From the NCBI GenBank assembly GCA_900546665.1, contig URDY01000002.1:62001-126000 (forward strand): a stretch of 64,000 nucleotides of DNA. The letters run 5' to 3'. A program made the translations under genes and the position numbers. Below the pieces are notes generated by a model. It saw nothing but the letters and a program-made list of their open reading frames with translations. It made no database searches and was not told where the DNA came from. This stretch comes from an uncultured Paraprevotella sp. (lineage in GTDB: Bacteria; Bacteroidota; Bacteroidia; Bacteroidales; Bacteroidaceae). Positions 27,543 through 36,533 of this stretch are shown piece after piece. How positions within the stretch are numbered: the first letter of the stretch is position 1; every line of letters begins with the position of its first letter.

Positions 27543-28469
27543 ATGTTTAAAGGAGTAAGACGAAGTTTCTATACATTGACACTGGTTGGGGCTATGCTGA
27601 CGGGATACGGCCAGCATGCCTCAGCACAGGAACTGAACGCCAAGGTAGTCATCAACCGTTCACAAATCTCAAACACAACTGAAGCGGTATTCGAAGCCCT
27701 TCAAAATTCACTTACCGCATTCCTAAACGAACGGCAGTGGACCAAAATGACTTACGAAGATTATGAACGCATTAACTGTACGTTCAGTATCACTTTAAAG
27801 ACATACAGCGAAACAGACAATTCCTTTACGGGCAGTATCCAGGTACAAAGTGTACGTCCTGTATACAATTCAAATTACTCCACTACCGTATTCAATATTC
27901 AGGATGAGAATTTCAATTTTAATTTCCAACAGTTCGACCAGTTAGATTTCCGTCCTGAACAAGTAGACAACAACCTTACTGCCATGTTGGCCTACTACGC
28001 CTATCTCATTATAGGCATGGATATGGACACCATGGCCCCGCTTGGTGGTACAGACATACTGCAAATGGCCATGGATGTGGCTAATAATGCCCAAAATCTA
28101 GGATATGCCGGTTGGAAAGCATTTGAAGACAGTCGTAATCGTTTTGCCATTATCAATGATTATCTGGACGGCGGTCTGGAACCGCTCCGTCAGATGGAAT
28201 ACGAATATCACCGCCTGGGTCTGGACAGAATGACAGAAAACACCGATTCAGCACGAAGTGCTGTCACATCTGCCATAGTTCTTCTGAAACAGGCACACGA
28301 AAACAAATCACAAAGTCTGCTTCCACAAATCATCACTGATATCAAACGTGATGAGATCGTCAGCATCTACAGCAGCAAAGGCACAAGGGAAGAAAAAGAA
28401 CAAGTGTACGACATTGTCTTTGCTATCAATGCCTCACAGAATCCATACTGGGAAAAAATCAAGAAATAA
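27543..28469 (+). CDS. DUF4835 / PorD-like exported protein
   Basis: A 308-residue protein of the DUF4835 family, which includes PorD, a protein tied to type IX secretion in Porphyromonas. It has a cleavable signal peptide (about residues 1-29, ending HASAQ) and a mature start ELNAKVVINRSQI, typical of the family, with a C-terminal INASQNPYWEKIKK. I chose ATG 27543, just after the coaBC stop; the longer frame would start at a TTG inside coaBC. Periplasmic location is likely. The family also occurs in species without a full type IX system, so its job here is open. Confidence 0.88.
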   Translation: MFKGVRRSFYTLTLVGAMLTGYGQHASAQELNAKVVINRSQISNTTEAVFEALQNSLTAFLNERQWTKMTYEDYERINCTFSITLKTYSETDNSFTGSIQVQSVRPVYNSNYSTTVFNIQDENFNFNFQQFDQLDFRPEQVDNNLTAMLAYYAYLIIGMDMDTMAPLGGTDILQMAMDVANNAQNLGYAGWKAFEDSRNRFAIINDYLDGGLEPLRQMEYEYHRLGLDRMTENTDSARSAVTSAIVLLKQAHENKSQSLLPQIITDIKRDEIVSIYSSKGTREEKEQVYDIVFAINASQNPYWEKIKK

Positions 28470-28475
28470 AAAGCC

Positions 28476-30143
28476 ATGCTTAAATCATTATATATCAAAA
28501 ATTACGCTTTAATCGATACTCTGGACATCCATTTTGAAAAAGGTTTCTCTGTCATTACGGGTGAAACCGGAGCCGGAAAATCCATCATATTGGGCGCAAT
28601 AGGTCTCCTCCTTGGCCAACGGGCAGACTGCAAATCCATCAAAGGCGAAAACGGCAAATGTATTATTGAAGCCCTGTTTGATTTGTCTGCCTATCATCTG
28701 GAAGATTTTTTTGAACGGAACAATCTGGAATTTGACGGAACGGAATGCATCATCAGGCGTGAAGTCACTACATCCGGAAAAAGCAGGGCTTTCATCAATG
28801 ATACTCCGGCATCAGTGGCACAACTCAAAGAATTAGGAGAAATGCTCATTGATATCCACTCACAGCATCAGAATCTGATGTTGAGCAAGGAAAACTTTCA
28901 ATTGAATGTCATTGATATTCTGGCTGGCAACAAGGACGAACTCGAAACCTATAAAACACTTTATCAGACCTACAAACAGCATAGTAAAGCATTGGAACAG
29001 GCACAACAGGAAGCTGAAAAAGCACGTGACGAGGAAGACTATCTTCAATTCCAGCTCGAACAACTTGAAAAGGCAGACATGAAAGCCAACGAACAGGAAG
29101 AACTGGAGCAAGAAGCAGAAACCCTGTCTCATGCAGAAGAAATCAAGCAAGCCCTATATCAGACTGATGACTTACTGAACAACGACCAGAACGGCATTAT
29201 CAGCGCTGTAAAGGAAGGTGCACAGCTTCTGTCACATATCAGCCGCGTATACCAACCGGCCGAAGAACTGGCTGAAAGAATGGAATCTTGCTATATCGAA
29301 CTGAAAGACTTGGCCGGAAGTATCAACAGTGAAACCGAACAGGTAGAATTTGATCCGGAAAGGCTGAATTTTGTCAACGAACGATTAAACACAATTTATT
29401 CCCTGCAACAAAAGCATCATGTGGATACGGTAGAAGCCTTGTTGGCTATACAGGACTCTTTCCGCGAAAAGCTCTCAATGATCAGTCACAGTGAAGAATA
29501 TATTGAAGAACTAAAAGAAGCTAAAGCAAAAGCATATAAGCAATTGAAGACTCAGGCCAGCCATCTTACTGAAAGACGTATAAAAGCGGCTAAAGATGCA
29601 GAAGCCCAAATGAAGGAAAAATTGATCCCATTAGGCATACCCAACGTTCAGTTCAAGGTAGAACTGAACCAGCGTGACGAACCGGACGAAACAGGTATGG
29701 ACCGCATCAACTTTCTTTTCAGCGCCAACAAAAACGGCTCCCTGCAACCCATCGCACAGGTTGCATCTGGTGGCGAAATTGCCAGAGTCATGCTCTCACT
29801 CAAGGCCATGATTTCAGGAGCGGTAAAATTACCTACCATCATATTCGATGAAATAGATACCGGAGTTTCGGGAAATATTGCCGAAAAAATGGCTTTAATT
29901 ATGCAAGATATGGGCGCACATAACAGGCAGGTGATCAGTATTACCCATCTGCCACAAATCGCGGCCAGAGGAGCAAACCATTATAAAGTCTACAAGGAAG
30001 ACAACGAAAAGGGAACCACAAGCCATATCATCCAATTGGATGACCAACAACGCGTTGAAGAAATCGCGCATATGCTCAGTGGAGCAACACTGACAGATGC
30101 CGCCATCAATAATGCCAAAGAATTACTTCACTCAGCACACTAA
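28476..30143 (+). CDS. recN: DNA repair protein RecN
   Basis: A 555-residue SMC-like ATPase acting at double-strand breaks. Walker A GETGAGKSI is near residue 33. The central region (about 150-380) is a charged coiled-coil pair. The ABC signature ASGGEIARVMLSLKA is near residue 430, and Walker B IIFDEIDTGVSG follows about 25 residues later. Length matches the family. It starts six bases after the DUF4835 gene, and its stop overlaps the next start (TAATG). Confidence 0.96.
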   Translation: MLKSLYIKNYALIDTLDIHFEKGFSVITGETGAGKSIILGAIGLLLGQRADCKSIKGENGKCIIEALFDLSAYHLEDFFERNNLEFDGTECIIRREVTTSGKSRAFINDTPASVAQLKELGEMLIDIHSQHQNLMLSKENFQLNVIDILAGNKDELETYKTLYQTYKQHSKALEQAQQEAEKARDEEDYLQFQLEQLEKADMKANEQEELEQEAETLSHAEEIKQALYQTDDLLNNDQNGIISAVKEGAQLLSHISRVYQPAEELAERMESCYIELKDLAGSINSETEQVEFDPERLNFVNERLNTIYSLQQKHHVDTVEALLAIQDSFREKLSMISHSEEYIEELKEAKAKAYKQLKTQASHLTERRIKAAKDAEAQMKEKLIPLGIPNVQFKVELNQRDEPDETGMDRINFLFSANKNGSLQPIAQVASGGEIARVMLSLKAMISGAVKLPTIIFDEIDTGVSGNIAEKMALIMQDMGAHNRQVISITHLPQIAARGANHYKVYKEDNEKGTTSHIIQLDDQQRVEEIAHMLSGATLTDAAINNAKELLHSAH

Positions 30144-31873
30144 TGAATACAGACAGAATAAAATTACAAATGAAAAGACCTATCGCATTAGCCTGCATCC
30201 TGGCAGCAGCCTTATTTGCACAGGCACAAAATCCAAAATGGTTTAAAAAAGCCAGAAAAGCACAGATCAGCATCATTACATTCGATGAGAACGGACAGCA
30301 TTTGAAATCAGGAAACGGTTTCTTTATCAGCGAAGACGGTACAGCATTAGCCAATTACCAGCTTTTTGAAGATGCAGCTTCAGCCAAAGCTGTAGACAAC
30401 GATGGCAAGGAATATCAAGTCAACAGTATAATGGGTGCCAATTCACTTTATGATGTGGTCAAATTTAAAGTTGTAACCGAAAAAAAGACAAATGCACTGT
30501 CTGTCAGTGAACGTGCTGGTGCAGAGAGTGAACATGTCTACATCATGCCATATCCTACAAGTGAAAAGGCAATCTGCCTGAATGACACACTTAAAAAGAT
30601 TCAAAAATTCAACGAACAATATCATTACTATTCTCTTGGCAGGGAAATCAACGAACACTATACTAACTGTCCAGTCATGTCAGATGAAGGCGAACTTCTT
30701 GGTATGATACAGCAGCCGGCAAACAGCCAGTCAAAGACAAAAGCTTATGCGATAAGCGCCAACTATGGACAATCTTTGTCTGTCAACTCGCTGTCTGCGA
30801 CCAATTCTGATCTGAATGCCATTAAGATTCCCAAAGCTCTTCCTGATGACGAAAACGAGGCCTCCACATTTATTTACATGGCATCCGGCAGTAGTGATTC
30901 AACAACCTACCAACAATATCTGGACGAGTTTATTCAGAAATTTCCGTCTAATAACAATGCATACACACAACGGGCTGACTTCTATCTTGCCCATGGCAAC
31001 TATAGTAAAGCTGAAGAAGATATCAATGCCGCACTCGAGCATTCGCCTAACAAAGCAGAAGTATATTACACAATCAGTAAAATGTTGTATGGACTCAATT
31101 TGCGTAAAGATTACAATGTATATAAAGACTGGAACATGGAGAAGGCCGGACAAATGATTGATGAAGCTATCAATCTGAACCATTTACCGGTTTATACATT
31201 TCAGGCCGGACAAATCTGTTATGCACTTAAAGAATATGAAAAAGCCTTCAATCATTTTATAGAGCTGACCCATACCAATATGCGCTCAGCTGATATGTTT
31301 CTTTACGCTGCCCAATGCAAAACCATGCTGAAGGCAGACACGGCAAGCATACTGGCATTGCAAGATAGCGCAGTAGCATGCTTCACAAAACCTTATATCA
31401 AAGAAGCTGCCCCTGCACTTATGGCACGAGCCAATACAAAACTGGCCATGGAACGTTACAGAGAGGCTGTTATCGATCTCAACGAATATGAGAAACTGAT
31501 GAGAAATGAACTGAATGCTAATTTCTACTACCTGCGTGAACAAGCTGAGATGAAAGGCAGACTATACCAACAAGCCATAGACGACATCGACAGAGCAATA
31601 CGAATGGAACCGAAAGAGCCTCTTTATCACGCTGAACGCGCTGTAGTCTATTACACCATAGGTGAGTTCGCCGAGGCTATCAAATCGGCTCAAAAAGCGA
31701 CGGAACTGGCTCCTGACTACACTGACGGATACAGAATACTAGGCATTTGCCAGATCTATAACAAAGAACGTGAAAAAGGTATTGCCAACCTTCAAAAAGC
31801 GGCTGACTTGGGTGACAACACAGCACGAGAAGTATTGAAACAAGAAATATTCCAAAATGCGGAACAAAAATAA
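30143..31873 (+). CDS. Exported protein with degenerate trypsin-like domain and TPR repeats
   Basis: A 576-residue protein. A signal peptide (about 1-29, ALFAQAQ) is followed by a region (about 35-220) that follows the HtrA/trypsin pattern: GNGFFISEDGTALANYQLF where proteases have a catalytic His in NHVV, then DVVKFKV with the Asp kept. NCPVMSDEGELLGMI replaces GNSGGPVxNxxGxxxGI. The His and Ser are missing, so it is probably a pseudoprotease. From about residue 245 several TPR-like helical pairs run to the end (YRILGICQIYNKEREKGIANLQKAADLGD). Likely a periplasmic scaffold. Co-translated with recN. Confidence 0.82.
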   Translation: MNTDRIKLQMKRPIALACILAAALFAQAQNPKWFKKARKAQISIITFDENGQHLKSGNGFFISEDGTALANYQLFEDAASAKAVDNDGKEYQVNSIMGANSLYDVVKFKVVTEKKTNALSVSERAGAESEHVYIMPYPTSEKAICLNDTLKKIQKFNEQYHYYSLGREINEHYTNCPVMSDEGELLGMIQQPANSQSKTKAYAISANYGQSLSVNSLSATNSDLNAIKIPKALPDDENEASTFIYMASGSSDSTTYQQYLDEFIQKFPSNNNAYTQRADFYLAHGNYSKAEEDINAALEHSPNKAEVYYTISKMLYGLNLRKDYNVYKDWNMEKAGQMIDEAINLNHLPVYTFQAGQICYALKEYEKAFNHFIELTHTNMRSADMFLYAAQCKTMLKADTASILALQDSAVACFTKPYIKEAAPALMARANTKLAMERYREAVIDLNEYEKLMRNELNANFYYLREQAEMKGRLYQQAIDDIDRAIRMEPKEPLYHAERAVVYYTIGEFAEAIKSAQKATELAPDYTDGYRILGICQIYNKEREKGIANLQKAADLGDNTAREVLKQEIFQNAEQK

Positions 31874-31878
31874 TATGG

Positions 31879-32277
31879 ATGAACAAGGAATATGTAAACC
31901 AGATCATTCAAAATGACTTTTTAAAAGGCTCTGACAATTTTGATTCATGCTACGAAGCTATCATCATGCTTCAAGCTGATTCTTCAATAATTGATGCCTA
32001 TACTTTATACGCCAAAGAAACGGAGCTCTGTGAAAAGGTCAATGAAAGCCTCACAGAGCTTCTTCAACGAAACTATAACAGAATACCTTCACGAGCCATA
32101 ATCGGACTGATATCCGGTCAAAATTGTCAACTGACAGTAAAAGCCATACAGAAACTTGAACATATTATATTATCCTACAATAAAAAAACGGATTTATCCC
32201 TTGCCTTACAGTTTCTAACCAGCAACAATGAAGACAAAGTCATAAAAATTTCCATATTAATGGGATTCAAAGAATAA
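31879..32277 (+). CDS. Small protein of unknown function
   Basis: A 132-residue cytosolic-looking protein, predicted mostly helical, with no signal peptide, cysteine motif or family I recognise. It sits five bases after the TPR gene and six before the YgjP-like gene, so it is part of the same transcript, which is the main support for it being real. An ATG at 31875 is in another frame and is not used by this reading. Confidence 0.65.
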   Translation: MNKEYVNQIIQNDFLKGSDNFDSCYEAIIMLQADSSIIDAYTLYAKETELCEKVNESLTELLQRNYNRIPSRAIIGLISGQNCQLTVKAIQKLEHIILSYNKKTDLSLALQFLTSNNEDKVIKISILMGFKE

Positions 32278-32283
32278 AATCCT

Positions 32284-32847
32284 ATGGCTATTAAAATCAC
32301 CTTCCGTAATACCACACGTCTGAGCATAAGAATTACCAGCAGAAATGACATACATGTATCTGCCCCCTATCACACGCCGAAACAAACAATACTTGACTTC
32401 ATTAAAAAAAATGAGAACTGGATACAAAAGGCTTTGGAAAATAACGCTGCAGCTCAGAAAAAGCGGCTGTCATTTTTTGAACAACTTCCACTTGATACCA
32501 GAGAACAACGTCTGAACGTTACTCTTAAAATGAATGAAATCATTCCGCCACTAATAGAGAAATATTCCAAACTGATGAATGTACAACCTTCCACCATCAC
32601 TTACAAAGCAACCATATCAAGATGGGGAAGTTGCCAGACAAAAACCAGACGCATATCCTTCAGCGTATATCTTCTACTACTCCCTCTTCATTGTATCGAA
32701 CATGTTGTTGTACACGAATTGGCTCACCTCATTGTTCCCAACCATAGTGCAGATTTTTATGCTGTAATGGACCGCTATTTTCCGAATTGGAAAATAGCAA
32801 GAGAAGAAACCAAAAGAATATGTCAAATGGAAGATAGTGAAGAATAA
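32284..32847 (+). CDS. YgjP-like metal-dependent hydrolase (M48-like)
   Basis: A 187-residue protein of the YgjP/DUF45 family. The zinc motif HELAHL (near residue 143) follows IEHVVV, and the third ligand is expected in NHSADFYAVMDRYFPNW. ISRWGSCQTKTRRISFS near residue 115 is the family's other conserved block. No signal peptide, so cytosolic. Last gene of the dnaN operon. Its physiological substrate is unknown. Confidence 0.88.
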   Translation: MAIKITFRNTTRLSIRITSRNDIHVSAPYHTPKQTILDFIKKNENWIQKALENNAAAQKKRLSFFEQLPLDTREQRLNVTLKMNEIIPPLIEKYSKLMNVQPSTITYKATISRWGSCQTKTRRISFSVYLLLLPLHCIEHVVVHELAHLIVPNHSADFYAVMDRYFPNWKIAREETKRICQMEDSEE

Positions 32848-33004
32848 ATTTGTTTTTCATCAATAAAAACTTATTCACAAGACAATATTCTATGCCTTTT
32901 ATCTTCTATTGCTGATACATATACAAAAGGGAACAGAGCTTCTTCATTCACGTTTCCCTTACCGAAAATTAACCGTAAGCATTATGCTTTAACGTGTAAA
33001 AACT

Positions 33005-33038
33005 GAAGCCCTTGTGAACAGACCGTCACAAGGGCTTC
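33005..33038. terminator. Hairpin between convergent operons
   Basis: A perfect 13-bp stem GAAGCCCTTGTGA / TCACAAGGGCTTC with an 8-base loop. It lies 41 bases past the nqrF stop. T-runs on either side are short, so termination could act in both directions. Confidence 0.7.
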
Positions 33039-33079
33039 AAATTTAATTATGCTAACTGTACTAAGCAGTTATTTCAATA

Positions 33080-34351
33080 CTATCCACCGAAGTTATCGTA
33101 CATAATGTTTTCCGGATCAACACCCAGACTGTCAAGCATGCTCACCACAGCCTTAGACATCGGTCCAGGACCACACATGTAGTATTCAATATCTTCAGGT
33201 GCTTCGTGATCTTTCAGATATGTGTTATAAATAACCTGATGAACAAATCCCGGCGTATACTTAACACCAGCAGCATCTGCAGCCGGATCCGGACGGTCCA
33301 AAGCCAGATGGAATGAGAAATTCGGGAATTCCTTTTCAAGCTGAAGGAAATCCTGCAGATAGAATACTTCATTCAAAGCACGTGCACCATAGAAATATGA
33401 CAACTTACGGTCTGTTGTCTTAAGTGTCATGGTCATGTGCATAATCTGTGCACGCAACGGAGCCATACCGGCACCACCACCTACCCACATCATCTCCTTC
33501 TTAGAATCGAAGATAGGATGGAAGTCTCCATAAGGACCACTCATGATTACCTTGTCTCCAGGTTTCAGAGTGAAGATATAAGATGAAGCAATACCAGGCA
33601 TTACGTCCATAAAGCCAACCTGAGGTTTCGGTTTGAACGGAGGTGTTGCGATACGTACAGTCAACATGATACGGTCACCTTCTGCAGGATAGTTAGCCAT
33701 TGAATAGGCACGGATAGTTTCTTCTGTATTTTCACACTTCAGACCGAACAAGCCAAACTTCTGCCAAGCCGGAAGATATTCCTCGCCAATGAGTGACTTG
33801 TCGATATCCTTATCATAATCCATCTTGTATTTAGGTATCTTGATCTGCGCATATGAACCCGGGATGAAGTCCATGTGCTCACCTTTAGGCAATGCCACAA
33901 TAAACTCCTTAATGAATGTAGCCACGTTCTTGTTAGAAATAACTTCGCACTCCCATTCCTTAACACCCATTACTGATTCAGGTACCTTAAGTTCAAGATC
34001 TGCCTTCACCTTGCACTGACAACCCAAACGCCAGTTATCCTTGATCTGTTTACGGGTGAAATGACCTTTTTCAGAATCTAGGATCTCACCGCCACCAGAT
34101 ACAACCTGACATTTACACTGTCCGCATGAGCCTTTTCCACCACAGGCAGAAGGCAAATAGATGCCTTGCTCAGCCAATGTAGAAAGCAAGCTTCCTCCCT
34201 GTGCCACAGAGATTTTCTTATCACCATTAATGGTAATGTTCACATTACCGCTGGGTGACAAATACTTCTTAGCTACGAGCAAAATGATAACCAAAAGGAG
34301 AATAGTCACGAGGAATACTCCAATGCTCGTAAAAATAAAATTCATATCCAT
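33080..34351 (-). CDS. nqrF: Na+-translocating NADH:quinone reductase subunit F
   Basis: A 423-residue NADH-oxidising subunit. Its domains are one N-terminal membrane helix (about 6-28) and a 2Fe-2S ferredoxin domain with Cys70, Cys76, Cys79 and Cys111, the same spacing as Vibrio NqrF. FAD- and NADH-binding domains follow (RAYSMANYP near 210, GGGAGMAPLRAQI near 275, YMCGPGPMSKAV near 395). Electrons enter the complex here. Last gene of nqrABCDEF, 18 bases after nqrE. Confidence 0.97.
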   Translation of the reverse strand: MDMNFIFTSIGVFLVTILLLVIILLVAKKYLSPSGNVNITINGDKKISVAQGGSLLSTLAEQGIYLPSACGGKGSCGQCKCQVVSGGGEILDSEKGHFTRKQIKDNWRLGCQCKVKADLELKVPESVMGVKEWECEVISNKNVATFIKEFIVALPKGEHMDFIPGSYAQIKIPKYKMDYDKDIDKSLIGEEYLPAWQKFGLFGLKCENTEETIRAYSMANYPAEGDRIMLTVRIATPPFKPKPQVGFMDVMPGIASSYIFTLKPGDKVIMSGPYGDFHPIFDSKKEMMWVGGGAGMAPLRAQIMHMTMTLKTTDRKLSYFYGARALNEVFYLQDFLQLEKEFPNFSFHLALDRPDPAADAAGVKYTPGFVHQVIYNTYLKDHEAPEDIEYYMCGPGPMSKAVVSMLDSLGVDPENIMYDNFGG

Positions 34352-34369
34352 TGTTCTATTCCTTAACTT

Positions 34370-34996
34370 TTAAATTTTCAAACCTGAGAAACACATAAAT
34401 GCCATAGCCATCAATCCTACAGTGATGAAGGTAATACCCAATCCCTGCAATGGTTTAGGTACATCGGTATAAGCCATTTTTTCACGGATAGCAGCTAAAG
34501 AAACAATAGCCAACAACCATCCTATACCAGATCCGAGAGCATAAGCAATTGAATCCCATACATTACCGATAGCCTGTGTGCTCGTAGCAGGATCCATCAG
34601 GATACGCTGCTGCATGAACAATGATGCACCCATGATGGCACAGTTAACGGCAATCAAAGGCAAAAATATACCCAAAGCCGAATAGAGAGAAGGAGAAAAG
34701 CGTTCAACGATCATCTCAACCAACTGCACGATACCGGCAATCACGGCAATGAAAAGTATAAAAGCAAGGTATGTCAGATCCTGACCAAGAATACCATTCT
34801 CAGAAAGAACCTTAGTCTGCAACAGATAGTCAACAGGAACTGTTACCAATAACACAAAGGTAACGGCAACACCCAAGCCCAAAGATGTCTTCACATTCTT
34901 AGATACGGCCAAATAAGAACACATACCCAAGAAGAAAGCGAATATCATATTGTCCACAAAAATAGAGCGGACGAACAAACTTAATAAATGTTCCAT
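34370..34996 (-). CDS. nqrE: Na+-translocating NADH:quinone reductase subunit E
   Basis: A 208-residue inner-membrane subunit with six helices, paired with Nqr[25 protein letters not shown] near residue 18 contains the conserved Cys of the intramembrane iron centre shared with NqrD, and [10 protein letters not shown] near residue 118 holds a second conserved Cys. Length matches the family (about 198-209). It lies 29 bases after nqrD. Confidence 0.97.
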   Translation of the reverse strand: MEHLLSLFVRSIFVDNMIFAFFLGMCSYLAVSKNVKTSLGLGVAVTFVLLVTVPVDYLLQTKVLSENGILGQDLTYLAFILFIAVIAGIVQLVEMIVERFSPSLYSALGIFLPLIAVNCAIMGASLFMQQRILMDPATSTQAIGNVWDSIAYALGSGIGWLLAIVSLAAIREKMAYTDVPKPLQGLGITFITVGLMAMAFMCFSGLKI

Positions 34997-35025
34997 AATC
35001 TTTCTTTAATTATTGTATGTGTGAA

Positions 35026-35658
35026 TTATTTCTTCTTTTCCGTATCATTAATGGCACGCTGAGCCCAAATGAAACAACCCAACAGAATCAATGCCATTGC
35101 TGGCATGGTCATCATACCGTTGTTCATATAACCCATCTCATAGAAACTCTCAGGGATAATCTGAAAACCGAGCAGGCTTCCATTTCCGAGGAATTCACGA
35201 ACTGCACCGACAATAACGAGTACCAAAGCATAACCAAGACCATTACCGATACCATCAAGGAAGCTGGCCCACGGACCGTTCATCATAGCAAAAGCTTCCA
35301 GACGACCCATCAGGATACAGTTTGTAATGATCAGACCGACGTACACTGACAACTGTACGCTGACATCATAGGCGAAAGCCTTCAATATCATACTCACAAT
35401 AGTTACCAATGCAGCAACGACCACCAGCTGGACAATAATACGTATACGGTTAGGAATAGTATTACGGATCAATGAAATAATCACATTAGAAAAAGCAGTA
35501 ATAACTGTCACGGACAATCCCATGACAATAGCAGGCATCAACTGCGAAGTTACCGCCAAAGCAGAACAGATACCGAGCACCTGTACTGCAATCGGGTTAT
35601 TAAGATTGAGAGGTGATGAGAAAACCTCACGATTCTCTTTTGAAAACAACTTGCTCAT
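35026..35658 (-). CDS. nqrD: Na+-translocating NADH:quinone reductase subunit D
   Basis: A 210-residue subunit with six helices, homologous to NqrE in inverted topology. PIAVQVLGICSALAVTSQ near residue 22 and ITNCILMGRLEAFAM near residue 110 carry the conserved Cys residues that, with those of NqrE, bind the intramembrane Fe-S centre. It starts 15 bases after nqrC. Confidence 0.97.
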   Translation of the reverse strand: MSKLFSKENREVFSSPLNLNNPIAVQVLGICSALAVTSQLMPAIVMGLSVTVITAFSNVIISLIRNTIPNRIRIIVQLVVVAALVTIVSMILKAFAYDVSVQLSVYVGLIITNCILMGRLEAFAMMNGPWASFLDGIGNGLGYALVLVIVGAVREFLGNGSLLGFQIIPESFYEMGYMNNGMMTMPAMALILLGCFIWAQRAINDTEKKK

Positions 35659-35673
35659 TGTCTGTCCTCCTTT

Positions 35674-36525
35674 TTATTCATTAGTAGTTAAAAAAGTCAT
35701 ATAACGAGACAAACAGTCGTGCAACATGTTGTTCACACCATCACTGGTCAGAGTGGCACCTGTGATTGCATCACAACGACTCTCGTCTGTCAGTCCTTCC
35801 ACATATTTGCCTTTCTTGGCTACACTGATAGCCACGGCTGACTTGTCGGCATTAAGCAATTGCTTGCCTTCAAACTGTTTCTGGAATTTCTCGTATTCAG
35901 TAATGATGGCTCCCAAACCGGCAGTCTCACTCTTGTGAGAGAAATATACACCGTAAATGGTTGTCTTGTCTGCATTGACTGCCACATAACCCCAAATAGC
36001 ATCCCACAATCCTTTTCCGGTCATTGGCATGACATACTTGGTTTCTCCATTTACATTACATACATAAAGCGGAAGATTGTCAGCTGAAATATTCTTGTCT
36101 TCTACAGCAAAACCATCTTTGTCCTTAGAGGCACCGTCTTTTACGACTGAACCGTCTGAAGCAATGATTTTATCAGCTACAATCACCTGATTATAGGTAT
36201 TCTCAACTTCACTTTTATCTATTCCACGAATATTGAGTGCTGCCAAAATCTGGCTTTTCTTGTCAATTCTGACATTGGCCATTGATTGCGGTTCCAGCGC
36301 CTTGGAAATAAAAGCCAGCAAGAATGCTACAATAATCACTACCACTGAAGCATATATAATGGTATAAGTATTGCTGCTGGTATCGATTCCTTTCTTCTTA
36401 GGCTGTCCCTCCACGATCTCTTCAAACTCGGAAGCCGGAGCCTGACATACCGGACATTTGGCCGGTGCGGCATCACCTTCATGTATATAGCCGCATACTT
36501 TACACTTAAATTTCTTTGTAGCCAT
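35674..36525 (-). CDS. nqrC: NqrC with N-terminal rubredoxin-like domain
   Basis: A 283-residue NqrC whose first about 40 residues are an extra domain. Cys8-x2-Cys11 and Cys24-x2-Cys27, with CGYIHEGDAAPAKCPVC, match the rubrerythrin-type rubredoxin fold that binds one iron. A membrane helix follows (about 53-75, IIYASVVVIIVAFLLAF), then the periplasmic FMN domain, with the covalent flavin site AITGATLTSDGV near residue 265. The start is firm: ATG at 36525, eight bases after nqrB, and no Met exists between the rubredoxin segment and the membrane helix. The extra domain would face the cytosol. Ordinary NqrC proteins begin near the helix. Confidence 0.95.
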   Translation of the reverse strand: MATKKFKCKVCGYIHEGDAAPAKCPVCQAPASEFEEIVEGQPKKKGIDTSSNTYTIIYASVVVIIVAFLLAFISKALEPQSMANVRIDKKSQILAALNIRGIDKSEVENTYNQVIVADKIIASDGSVVKDGASKDKDGFAVEDKNISADNLPLYVCNVNGETKYVMPMTGKGLWDAIWGYVAVNADKTTIYGVYFSHKSETAGLGAIITEYEKFQKQFEGKQLLNADKSAVAISVAKKGKYVEGLTDESRCDAITGATLTSDGVNNMLHDCLSRYMTFLTTNE

Positions 36526-36533
36526 ATTCCTTG

